Source: Plazaster borealis | Taxonomy: Eukaryota > Echinodermata > Asteroidea > Forcipulatida > Labidiasteridae | Reading direction: 5' to 3' | DNA length: 64,000 nucleotides | NCBI GenBank assembly: GCA_021014325.1 | Contig: CM037472.1 | Location: 33,690,234 to 33,754,233 of the forward strand | Shown here: positions 12,270 to 23,800 of the stretch, one piece after another | How positions within the stretch are numbered: position 1 is the first letter of the stretch | How the letters are laid out: each line of letters opens with the position of its first letter | Translations under genes and position numbers: made by a program | Notes under the pieces: model-generated | The model's input: the letters and a program-made list of their open reading frames with translations, nothing else | What the model was told of the DNA's origin: nothing | The model's database searches: none

Positions 12270-15200
12270 GTTTGTTCAGGCTCGCTGGAGTCTGTTTTTA
12301 GAAACTTTTGGATGAAGTGCCCCCCTAAAGTAGATCAGCGCAATATGTTCAATGGTACTTCAGGCCTGGATTAACACGGAGGCCATGGTCTCTGTTGCCC
12401 TGGTCTTGGCCTTGGTGTCCCTTCATTAGTCTCCCATAGACTTAACCCTTCGAGCGCCGCCAACGTTCTGAAACGTCATGCTGAATATCCATCCACAGGC
12501 CGCCAACGTTCTCATACGTCCAGACTGACTTTAGACTGGTCCCCTGTTTTTATCCGCAATGAGTAATACACTTTATTCACAAGCCTCGAAGTGTGACGTC
12601 AGGTGTCCAGGCTACCTTACTTTCTACCCTTTGTGTGCCGCTGACGATCTGGAACGTCATACTGAATATCCATCCACAGGCCACCAACGTTTTCATACGT
12701 TCTAAAGAAATGGCCGGCCTGTGGATACAGAATTACCAAAACGCAACCGGCACTGTAAGGGCTAAGATTTTTCAATAAAAGTGCCCTCTTCAAAATGAAA
12801 ACAGGCCTTTCCCTCTCAAAGATGAAATTTCTGACCTGATACTTTCTTTAATACTTAAATGGCTATTACAAGTAGCTCCTGACTATACTGTAAGTACGAC
12901 TTGAAATAAATGTTCTTCAAATAGCTGTTATAAATACCAGTGACAGTTTATCAATTCTGATTGGTCGAGCAAAGATCACGTGGCCATGTTTAAACATAAA
13001 ACACGGTAAGGAGTGTTTTGAGTCAAAAGAGGGCACTGTGAATTACGCTTACGCCTTAAAGGCACCGGACACGTTTGGTAATGTTCAAAGACCAGTATTC
13101 TCACTTGGTGTATCCAAACATATATGCATAAAATAACAAACCTGTGAAAATTTGGGCTCAAGTGGTCATCGAAGTTGCAAGAAAATAATGAAAGAGGGAG
13201 TCGTTTCTCACAATGTTTTATACTACCAACAGCTTTCCGTTGCTCTTTACCAAGTAATTTTTCATACTGAAATATATTTTAAGCAATGACCAAATGCGTC
13301 TAGTGCCTTTAAGCAAATTTTTGTGCTATAGTTAGTATGAAAATTTGCTTACCGTTAAGCAGCGCTATAAAATTGGTCCCTGGTTGTTGGAGCAGTGAAG
13401 ACTGGGTCCTCACACTGTTATTCCCTTCATCTAACGGCATCTCTTTAATTAAGCCCAACTTATCCATGAGCAGAGAGCACTGCCTTTGTGTCATCACCAC
13501 ATCATCTGTTAAAGCTATTATGAGGAGAGTAAAAAGTAATAAATAGGCATTTGATATAGGCCAGTGATGACTCTGGGTAAAAGAATCTGGCATGCGCTTC
13601 TTGTGACCCAGTTTATCTCAGGTTGACCAACGTTTTCCAGGAAATTGTGCTATGGAATTTTGTTCTAGAATATTGTAGCGTTTACTATATTTACCAGTTC
13701 ATCTATAGCAGGCAGTGATGGAGTAGCACCTCGGTGGCCTCGGGGAGTGAGCAAAGACACAAGTGCTCACAGGTTCCGATTCAGAATTAGACTGGCGTGA
13801 CTGTGGCTAGCATCTGGGATGTTGGTTTGCATATAATTTAGGACCAATCTGTCAAATTATGAACTCTTTAACTATTTGGCATATATTATGCTTATGGTAG
13901 CGGTGGGGCACCATGGGGTCAATTTGGCAGAGGTTAAGTTACCCAACGGATTTTTGATGGATTCGGGATAGATTTTTTTGAAAGTCCTACAAATTTGGGT
14001 TAACAGCCAAGGGGTTAGCCAGGATTTGGTTAAAGGGTGTCCAAATTGGCTGGAAATTTAAAAACTGGGTGTCCAAATTGTTAACGTATAATACATTTAC
14101 ATGTAAATGACAGATAAAACAGGGTGTCCAAATTTAAAACAGGGTGTCCAAAAGACACCCAGACACCCCTCCGGGCTAACAACACAGCTATGTTGATGAA
14201 GATGTTGAATCTATCCTTACTCCCTCAGTCAAGTAGATACAGGCCCGTATCAACTACACTGCTTCGCTTTGGCTGTGACTTGAGCTAAAGCCAAAGCTAA
14301 AGCCAAAGCTTTTAAGAACTCTTTCAAAGAGCTTCTTATCTCCCAATATGTACAAGTTTTGTCCTTATGGTTTATTCACCTGAGTTGCCTCCTCCACTGT
14401 AGTCTTGGTCCAAGACGTGTAATCCAAATGTGATAACCGGACAGAGGGCGCGCTTTTCGTTCTGTTCCATCGCGGCTGACGACTGTCTGTTGTTGTAACA
14501 GAAAGCTGGAGCTAGAAATCGAACCAATGATAGTGATGCCCTTTGTTGTTGGGATTGATCCATTTCGGTGCTAACCAAGGATAGTGACGCATTCTGTTGT
14601 CGGAATTGATCCATTTTGGTGCGAAGGTCTTGCAACCAAGACTACCTTCCCTGCAGATTTAAGGTGTTTTTTAGTCGTCACTTATCTTGATTTCTTTCTG
14701 GTCAGATTGTTTGTCATCATGTGTATCTTTGTCTTGTCTTGATCAATTAACTATTTTATTATTTCATTGATTAATTAATTATTTCTTTTGTTTTCTCTTC
14801 TGAAGGCACTTCACTACAAGCCTTTGCTTATTAGGATCGTTCCTCCACAATAATAGTCTATTGCATTGTGTTATGCATTCTGTTATGTGCCGCTGCCTGT
14901 ATTAAGACGTCTCCTTAGACGTTCTTGTTCAAGGACCAGTCTTAAATCGCTTGTTTATGTTTTTGTACCTTCAGTTATTTAATAATTTATTTGTTCTCGT
15001 TTCCTGTAAAGCGCACTGTTCTTCGTATATCGCTATATGAATGCTCTTTAATATTTATTATTATGAATGTATTATTGAATGGAATTGTAGGGGGCCACCT
15101 TGTAAACTGTTACATGGTGCTATGTAATTAAATGGGTCTTATATTTCAAACATAGCTCTGCATTCTCTTGTAGAAAACAATAATGAGGGCATTGAGACGC

Positions 15201-18200
15201 CATCAGGTGTGATATGGCCGTATTTATGAACTTTTTATTATTATTATTATCATTTTTATTATTATTATAAGTATTACTATTAAATCAACAAGATCTAGTT
15301 CATCCCAGAGCAATCACTTCCTCTATTACATGATTGTTATACCCCAAACAAGTATCTTGTGTCTTTGCATTTTTACACCAAGCAAAGCTATATACTCACT
15401 ACCTATTGTTTTTTGAGCCACCATCCCTAACAATTTTCTCTATTTCGTCATTACTTCAGAATACTGTCGACAAGTTGATCAAGAAAACCAATGTTTCGTT
15501 GGTGGTGGGCACATCATCATGGAGAGAGCAGTTTGTGGAGGCGCTAACAGTCAGTGCAGGTTTGTCAACCCCTGGATCCTTTGCATTAAATACAGAGATC
15601 ATCTTGAAATGCATCAAACGGTAGAATTGAAAAACCTTGATGTGCTAGACTAAGACCAAGTCTAATATGACTCAAAAATTCAAACTGAGACCAAGATCTG
15701 AAGTTTCGAGACTGAGACCTAAATAACATCAAGCTTATTTTGATTGTGGCAATCCAAATTAGCAAAGGTGGATTTGCAGGGGGCTCCAAGTATTATTTCC
15801 TAGACTTTGGCGGGATCTCAGATGGATATGAAATCAGGAAGATTGGTACTGGTATAAGCCTTATAAGGCCAAACAAATAAAATTAAAATAGTTGATTTTC
15901 CCCCCGCCCTCATCTTTTTTTTTTAAATAATCCAAATCCTTCTCCCCCAACCCCCCCCCCCATAAGACAGTTGTGTTTGAATTTGTATTTTTGCTTCATC
16001 TTGGCACCATTCGATGATTGATTTAATTCACCCATTTTTCACTGTATTTCTAAGTTCTACAAAGCCAGCATTTTTTTAGTTTGTTTTTTTTCCTCCTGGA
16101 AAAACAATAAAAAATACAAAGGCCCTCCTGTCTGAAAAAAACTAGGACGATCAACTGGTATATTTTTTTCAGGTGGCCTAATTAATGAATTTTCAGATTG
16201 AAACTAATCTTCTTCTTTTTCTTTTATCTTTTTAATCTTTGTGTTTACAAAAGGTATAACAAGTCTTCTTTTAAAACTAGTAAACAAAAAGGGAAAAACA
16301 AAGACAAAATAATGACAGTCCCTACTTTCTCTCCATCTGCTATCTTTATCATTAAACTAGGGAGCTATTTGACACAGTGACACACATTTTCCAATACACG
16401 TGGGCACCAAGCAAATAAACTCACTGGCACTGACAAATCAAGTTTCTGGAGTGTCCTAATTATTAACTCAGTAACAAAATTATGCTAGTGGGGCAAACTG
16501 ATAAGTTGTGTATTTCTCGTGTAATCTACATCATATGTTTCCAGATTAGCTATATATTGTATTGATGGCTATTTACATTCTAAGATGTGGGTCGAGATAT
16601 GACTATAGACATTTTTACAAGCTGTTCTTTTTATATAAAAAAATATTATTGTCCGAGTTAATTTTTGAAATTTAGAAAGACTCACTTTTCCTTGATGTGC
16701 AGTGTGTAACTTGTTCACCAGTGTGTGGCTTTGGTTTTTCAAAATCAGCCAATGAGTGAACGCACAAAACTTACGGTAATGAAAGGGACATTGAGGCTCT
16801 GATTGCAATGTTTTAGGTGCGTCGTGGCTTAGCGGATAAGAACACCGGACTCAAGCTCTGGTGTTTCTGATCAGCAGAGTGTGGGTTCGAGTCCCAGTCA
16901 TGACATTTGTGTCCTTGAGCAAGACACTTAACCATCATTTCTTCGTCCTTCGGATGGGACGTAAAGCCGTTGGTCCCGTGTGTTGTGTAATGCACGTAAA
17001 AGAACCCAGTGCACTTATCGTAAAGAGAAGGGGTTTGCCCTGGTGTAAGTTCCTGGTTTGATTGGCTGCAAATTGTGCCACAGCACCTTGTAAACCATTA
17101 CATGGTGCTATGTACAGGAATAGGTCTCATACATCAAAACATAGCTTCACATACCTTGCAAGATAAATACTGTAGCGCTTAGAAATGTAGTATTTATTAG
17201 TGCAATATAAATGTACAATATTATTATTATTGGATTTAGCCTTGTTTGTAAGGTCTGCTGGCATCATGGCTAGCTTCTGTTCCTTGCTCTATGGCTTAAA
17301 CACACACTCACGGCCTGTGGGTAATCATCCATTCATTCATTCATTCATTCATTCATTCATCGTTGGTTTATTCATTAAAAATATCATATAGTGGCCAAGG
17401 GCTGAATTGCGGACATTTTGTACATCAAGTCAAAAAGAAAAACATAATAATAACTAATATTTATATAACGCCAAAATCCGCCTAAAAAGACTCTCAAGGT
17501 GCTTTACAGAATTGAAGATGTAAAATAAGAAGCCAATGAAAACAACCCCCCCCCATAACAAATTTAACAACTGTAATCAAAAACAAAGCTACTCAAACAA
17601 AACAAAAACAGACAGAGCCTAAACAAATAAAAGGAAAGCAAGTCATAAAAGCAGACAAAACAGTAAAGGTACACTAAATAGACACAAATGAAGACGAGAA
17701 AACTATAAAAAAAACAGTAAAAGTGCACCAGTTGCAAATGAAGACATTATTTCAAAACAAATTACTTTAAAAGGACATTACTATGGGATAAATAAAATAA
17801 ACACTTAATTATCCCAAACTGGGGCAATTAAAACTGGCCTTGATTTAAACAGTACAAACAAAAACACTAACATTTAGAACAATAAACAAACTGACAGACA
17901 AAACAAAATTATAGGGGCAGAAAAAATTATGCATGCACAGAGTCCCCCAATGCCGGTGTCCCAGGGAAATCTGTCCCCCGGAGATTCTGTCCCCATACAT
18001 GAAATTAACATGGGCTGGAGGAGGATGATTCAAAAGAGGGCGCTATCAGAAGAAGTTTGTACACAGTTTGCCGTATGGGGGACAGAATCTTTTGGGGGAC
18101 AGAATCTCCTGACAAACCCAAACCAGACAAGCAGGCCACACAACCAAGTTTTACAAGTCCCAAATCGAAGCCATCAACACACACACACCACTCTCATGTC

Positions 18201-20895
18201 TTGGGTAGTCTAGGATGTCTAGGGAAGAACAGTTCCATCAAGGCCGTCCATCCTACAGAACTCCCTCAGACCCAGTACCTGAGAGCGATATGTATGGCCT
18301 TGGTTTGGAACTTGTACACAAATTACGCGTGTTTGTGTAAATTTGGCTTTGAGACTCAGTAGATTTTGTTGTGTGGTGTGGCAAGTCGTCGGCCTTGTAT
18401 TTAATGCCACATACGAGAATAGATGATGTGCTCTCTGATGTCACGGCAAAACCAAAATATTAAGTATCAACCCGGCACACGGGTTATGTTTTGCATAAAT
18501 TTGGATTAGGAATGACGTCTTGGGTTAGATTGCCTTTGAATTGCATGACCTTTGACCAAAATTATGCTAAACAAGAACTCGTGCATACTACCAGGAAGAT
18601 TGCAATAGAGGGCAGTTTAGATGTAAGCAAAGAGCACGAGGTGTATACTGTATTCAATCACATTGCGCACACAAAAATTAGTGTGGATTTGAAAACTTGA
18701 TTTAAAGAAAATTAACACACAGTTTTGTTCGGGAAAACCTATGCAAATGTTGAGGTAAGATTTGCTGTTTGTCTTAACCAATCTAACATAAGCTATTGTT
18801 TTGCTGTTCATGAAATATGAATTTGAATCTTTTTTTTATTGAACTTGAAGGTGATGACGGTGAGGAAGGTGGTGAAGAGAAGCTGCCGTCTTGCGGTGAC
18901 TATGTCATGCACTTCCTCACCATCTTCTGGAAGATCCTCTTTGCCATTGTGCCGCCGACTGACCTCCTAGGCGGCTGGGCCTGCTTTGTCTTTTCAATCT
19001 TGATCATCGCTGTCTTGACGGCATTTATCAATGACCTGGCCTCGCATTTTGGCTGTACCATCGGCCTGAAAGACAGCGTAACGGCCATCTCATTTGTGGC
19101 ATTGGGAACAAGCGTACCAGGTGAGCCTTGTTAACCTACATTTATTTATCAGCATTAGCTAAAATACACCGTTTTATTACTTTATTACAGCCGTCCTCTT
19201 TTCTGCCTTATTGAAACAATGAACATGATCAATTTTAGTGTGAAAGTATGAATAAGTCTGCACCCTTTTCTTTGAGAATCAGTTTTACTTATGGTTGTCA
19301 TTCCATTATAGTTATTATCACAGCTGCACATTAATTTTTGCTGTTTTATGATAAAGGCTTAGTCAGTGCTGAAAACCTATGATCAAAGGGTTCGATGAAA
19401 TCAACACAGTTTGCTCTTGTGGCATGATTAGGGAGCGTCTGAAAAGTCCGAATGGTAGGAACGTTCTGATTGGTTCGGTTAAAACCCGGTTCAAACTTCC
19501 TGAGAATGCTTTGTGCGATGCGAATTTAACGTCCCAGCTCTGTTTTTCGCTAGTTGAGCACAACCCAACTCTTCCGAATTGTTCGTTGCAAATTTGTGAC
19601 GTCAAAATTCGCATCGCATTCGCAGGAAGTATGAACCAGCTTTTAGTATTCCAGCAGGCATAAATGGACCGGTCTGTTGGACAACCGGAACTTTCCGTTG
19701 GAATGTTCAAAATGCTAACACACATATTCTCTCGTGTTGGATTGTTCCCGTAGTTCAGCACAATGTCGTAGTCCATCATGACGTTCTTGTGGTCTACTGG
19801 ATTACAGGCAATATGCCTACGGGAATGATTCTTTGCGCCTAGAACATGCCCGACTTTTGACACACTCCCTTAGTAACTGACTTTGCTTACATTAACATTG
19901 AACTCATGCAGCTAAAGTGATACAGCCAATCATAGGGCTGGGTTTCAGAGTTTAAATTAGTAGACTTCCTGGCCGTGACGCTGACAGATCATTTCTGCTC
20001 GTTGGCCCACAGCCAGTTAAAACATAAAACCTTTTAAAGTAGCCAAAGGCTAAAAGATTGATCCATTTAGCCTTTTATTAGCCTGTTGCATTTTCCAATC
20101 ACAACAGCGGATATGGGCCCAGAAGTCTGAGATAAATTCAAATAAAAAAAAGAGGAAAATAAGCTGCTGCTGTTTGCATTGCTTCATTGTGCATTTTTGT
20201 GTGTGAGGTGCAGCGCTTTGCTTTGCTGAGAGAGAGACGCATGTGTGCCATGCCTGTCACTGATGAGGCTCCATTGGTAGACAGATACTGTGGAGGGTGG
20301 GGCTGAGTGGATCGGTCTTGGTTTTAACTTTTGCTTCTATTGTAAGGCTGATTCATAATGCGCTTTATAAATGTGGTTTGTTATTATTATTAATTTAAAG
20401 TAACTGAACATGCCTTACAGACTTCCATTCATTGTTGTGATTTTTCTTCTTGATTTCCATGTATATGCAGACACCTTTGCGAGTAAAGTGGCAGCAGTAG
20501 GGGACAAGTATGCTGATGCATCTATTGGTAATGTGACGGGCAGCAATGCAGTCAACGTTTTCCTCGGCATCGGCGTTGCATGGTCGCTTGCTGCCATCTA
20601 TCACTGGGACAGTCCAGAGGGGTTCAAGGTTGAACAAGGGGCTCTGGGGTTCTCTGTTATGCTGTACACTATCCTAGCCGTCATCGCTATCGCCGTGCTG
20701 ATGATCCGACGAAAGGTACCACAAATCGGGGGAGAGCTAGGGGGTCCCTTGCCATACCAAATCGGCACCAGCATATTTTTTGTTTCGCTGTGGCTTATCT
20801 ATCTCATCTTGTGCAGTTTAGTCGCTTATGAAATCATACCATGGATAGCGGAGCCAGGTTCATCAATGGGTCAAACCCTAGCCCCTTCAAGTTAG
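12121..20895 (+). CDS. SLC8A: Sodium/calcium exchanger (NCX, SLC8 family), 3' half: last four coding exons
   Basis: Plasma-membrane antiporter that extrudes Ca2+ in exchange for Na+. Coding exons are 12121-12269, 15460-15559, 18851-19120 and 20471-20895; the join phases (1, 0, 1, 1) agree and give 314 residues ending in TAG at 20893-20895. The first exon holds the linker after the second calcium-binding domain (DRRIADLGKPQLGE, LEVKIMESAEFK). The second holds KLIKKTNVSLVVGT and SWREQF. The third holds the acidic segment, LPSC and the first helices of the C-terminal membrane domain, ending in GCTIGLKDSV and GTSVP. The last holds DTFASK, ADASIGNVTGSNAVNVFLG (alpha-2 repeat), GGELGGP and the final helix. 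NCX family identity is clear; which paralogue is not. The 5' exons (signal sequence, alpha-1 repeat, CBD1, most of CBD2) are not recognised in the window. The tail after the last helix is longer and more polar than in vertebrate NCX. Confidence 0.95.
12448..12706. repeat. Spaced direct repeat in the NCX intron
   Basis: About 75 bp at 12448-12523 (aacgtcatgctgaatatcca ... cgttctcatacgt) recurs at 12630-12705, about 182 bp apart. Confidence 0.7.
13056..13312 (-). mobile_element. TTAA-flanked MITE, same family, inverted and internally deleted
   Basis: TTAA at 13056-13059 and 13309-13312. It reads as the reverse complement of 6821-7194 with about 115 bp missing from the middle. Lies in the NCX intron after the 12121 exon. 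Confidence 0.8.
15460..15559 (+). CDS. SLC8A: NCX coding exon 2 of 4 in window
   Basis: Acceptor 'ttacttcag' precedes 15460 and donor 'gtttgt' starts at 15560. Enters in phase 0, leaves in phase 1. It encodes NTVDKLIKKTNVSLVVGT followed by SSWREQFVEALTVSA, a highly conserved cytosolic stretch of NCX proteins just before the C-terminal membrane domain. Confidence 0.95.
16816..17232 (+). mobile_element. tRNA-derived SINE, long copy
   Basis: Head 'gtcgtggcttagcggataag ... gtgggttcgagtcccagtca' carries pol III A-box and B-box-like sequences, followed by the body (gtaaaagaacccagtgcact) and an ATT-rich tail. In the NCX intron after 15559. Confidence 0.85.
17331..17361. repeat. ATTC microsatellite
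   Basis: About eight ATTC units after the SINE at 16816-17232. Confidence 0.9.
17440..17525 (-). mobile_element. LINE-like 3' tail in NCX intron
   Basis: 'aataataactaatatttata ... ctctcaaggtgctttacaga' resembles the termini of other LINE copies here (reverse complement 'aaagcaccttgagag'). The following about 380 bp is A-rich and unrecognised. Confidence 0.4.
18851..19120 (+). CDS. SLC8A: NCX coding exon 3 of 4 in window
   Basis: Acceptor 'cttgaag' precedes 18851 and donor 'gtgagc' starts at 19121. Enters and leaves in phase 1. It encodes the acidic run GDDGEEGGEEKLPSC, then YVMHFLTIFWKILFAIVPPT, a WACF-containing helix, DLASHFGCTIGLKDSVTA and the start of the alpha-2 repeat (GTSVP). Confidence 0.95.
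19482..19645. mobile_element. Foldback MITE in NCX intron C-D
   Basis: Left 'cggttcaaacttcctgagaatgc ... gatgcgaatttaacgtc' pairs with right 'gacgtcaaaattcgcatcgc ... aggaagtatgaacc'. A smaller relative is at 42154-42284. Confidence 0.75.
20471..20895 (+). CDS. SLC8A: NCX terminal coding exon
   Basis: Acceptor 'tatatgcag' precedes 20471; stop TAG at 20893-20895. It encodes DTFASKVAAVGDKYADASIG, NVTGSNAVNVFLGIGVAWS, two further hydrophobic segments, a basic MIRRK turn and IGGELGGP, then a last helix. After AYEIIPW comes a tail of about 15 residues (AEPGSSMGQTLAPSS) that I do not recognise from vertebrate NCX. Confidence 0.95.
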
Positions 20896-23800
20896 AATGA
20901 ATTTTGTGTGTGGGGTAATTGAGGCTGAAAATGTTCAGATTTCAAGTTTTAGCCCCATCGGACCAACAGTTTTTGCGCTACGCCGGCTGTATTTTGATGT
21001 TTTTGGTCGAAATGGTCGTGGGCATCCATTTTCAAATGACCGTATCTCCCTAACTTGTAGGCCATACTTGTTGGTAGTGGCGTCTCTGGCCCTAACGGTT
21101 AGGAAGATTTGGTCGTACATGATGACCATTCCATTTTGGGGGGGTTGATTTGACCTGGAATGACCCCATGGCGGTCATAGTTGACAGGACGGGTAGTTGG
21201 TTGGCGGCGGCCTGGGCCTGGGCAGCCTGATTGAATGTTACCACTCGATGGCAATGTCAACATCGTTGGCAACGGAGGTTTTGGCCCAAGGAAGAATTTG
21301 AAAAAAGCATAGGCTGTGTACGATCACTGGGCGATTGTGCAGGTTTTACTGGACGACAAAGCTTGGTTTAAATACTGTGTTGTGAGCCAAAGTAGCTCTG
21401 ATGTCAGAGGTATTGGGAGGTAAACTAAAGCCATGGCTCCAGTGTTTGGTCTTATTTGTAGGGTTGTTGCAAGCTTACCGAAGCTCATAGAAGAACCAGA
21501 CATTGTACACCATAGCGTGTCAAAGTACTACGTAAGGATTAACAATTGGCTAGACCTCTAGCCACAAACTTGCCTGTTGCTGACCAAGGTCAAACCATTC
21601 AAAAAGGCTAGGCTTGGGTTTGTTTGACTAACTTGGCAACCCAGTGTGATTCTGGTTCTTTGAAAGTTCTAAGTGTTTAAGAGTTTACGATTCTCTTTCA
21701 ATGTTTGAAGACCACTGCTGTTTATGGAGTGTTTCAGAAAGTATTATATATCGGTGTGTATATATACCAGTAATGCTTACGTGCATAGACAATACTAAAC
21801 TATCTTGCGAAAAAAGTTATCCAACAAAATCAGAAATTTAGGAAATGTCTTGTACACCTTTCATTCAGATTGTGGATTTGATTTCTGATGACAAAAAGAA
21901 ATTATTTAAAAAAAATCAAACAACTTGAAGGGTTAGAAGACTATGATAGTCGTGTCTTTTGTGCAGATGAATTTTATGAGCTATACATTATACAGGGAAT
22001 TATTTATAGTTAGAGCAATATCAGTGGGAATTCAGTCAAACAGTTTGTTGGGAAGATTGAGCAAGTTAAAAAAAAAAGTTCTTTACATATTGTACTTGAA
22101 AGTGCGTACTTCTCTTCTTCTTTTGGGGGTGGTGGGGGGGGGGGGGGTTGGAATCCACCAGCAATTTCAAACAAATACAAAACAATGCTTGAGATCCATC
22201 AGTGTCCCGACTGAAGCCAGCTCTTGAAATGTTCATAGAAAGTATTGGAAATGACTTCTTGGGGTCAAAGGGCAAAGTGCTCATGAATGAAACTGGTTTT
22301 GAGTGCTGACATACTCAATGTTGGACTGCCAAGGTAGCCCGAATCAGGCACAGTAATGCCCACAATGGGCAAGCTACCTAGAACTACCAATGGTGTGATT
22401 AAGGGCATAGTGTAATAAGACCTGTTTAAAGTTTAAAACCTTGGGGTAAGAGTAACAGTAAGTGTTGTGCAATATTAGTTGTTATTATATTTATTTTTTA
22501 CAGTTATATGGATGCATATTTTACGTTTCATAGGTTTATTTCACTGTTTCAGTATTTTTGACTAAGTTAAGGCCCGGGTGCATAAAAACCAGTACTGTTG
22601 GTTTGGTTTGTGTTGAACGGTGGACGATTTTGTTTGTAAGACATTACTGTAAGTACCGATGAGATATTTAATATGGGTTGTATTTAAACATTTAACAAAA
22701 CGGTGATTTCTATGGAAGGTGCACACACAAAAAAGAGGGGGAAAAAAGAATAAAAAAGTATGGATGTTTGGTATACATCAGCACTCTTCACTAATAAAGT
22801 CATTCTACCACCTAGCGATCACCGCATTGGTGCGCCAAACTGCAGTAGTACAGTTTGTACACGCGAGTAAACATAAAGCTTGGACATGTACGCAACCGTA
22901 CGTTTGTGAATTTTGAAACATTTTCTGAGATCTGGATACTGAACTTCTGTTTTTAGCATCAGTGCGGAGTGCTGTTAATAATGTTTGTATAATGATCCAA
23001 AAGATGTGTGCACTGTTAAAAGGTAAAAATGTATCTTTTTGCCAAATGAAATGCCAGCTTGAATCTAAGATTTATATGTCTTGGGTCGTTTCCATTCAGT
23101 TGTGTCACAGGCTCCGGATCAAACAGCAATTTCTTTTTGACAGAAAATTCCAGAGCAGGAGCCGAGAATGACTTTTGGAGAAGAAGGAGAGAGAAAAAAA
23201 AGCGAAGTTCTTCTGCCATTTTATCAAAAGTGTACACCTCCTAATTCTATAGTTTTTTTTGTACTCAACATTTTTGAAGGAGTCACTGTGGTCAGAATGA
23301 GTCTGTAAATAGCGTTGCCCAACATTAATAGCTGAGTTTAGACGAAGGGGACAAATTTAAAAAACGCTTCTTTGTAGAAAACTTTTCATATTACGCTACT
23401 TTAAAACCTAAACACGTTTTCGGACGGTGGTATGTGGAATCTATTAAATAGTGTCGCTCTGTAATTACTGGCCCATGTTATAGGGTAGTGATACTTTTCA
23501 CCCAAAACAAACGATCGTACATCTAGCCTTCATGTTTTAGAGAGAGGCCTTCGGAAGTTTTAAAACACTTTTACAATTATAATGTGTATGAATTCACAAG
23601 GAGTCATTGAGAATTATTCATCGGTGTTAATGACCTAGCCAACTCGTGTATGGTATCGAACAGGTTGTGTTGGTTTCTAACCTGGTCAAATTTGTTCTCA
23701 TGAAAAATTTACAGGTCTAAATTTTCTGTGTCTAAGGAACTCCTTTGTCATGCTGTTTGTCCATGTATGTATCACAGCACTGTACTAACAACTATCAGAG

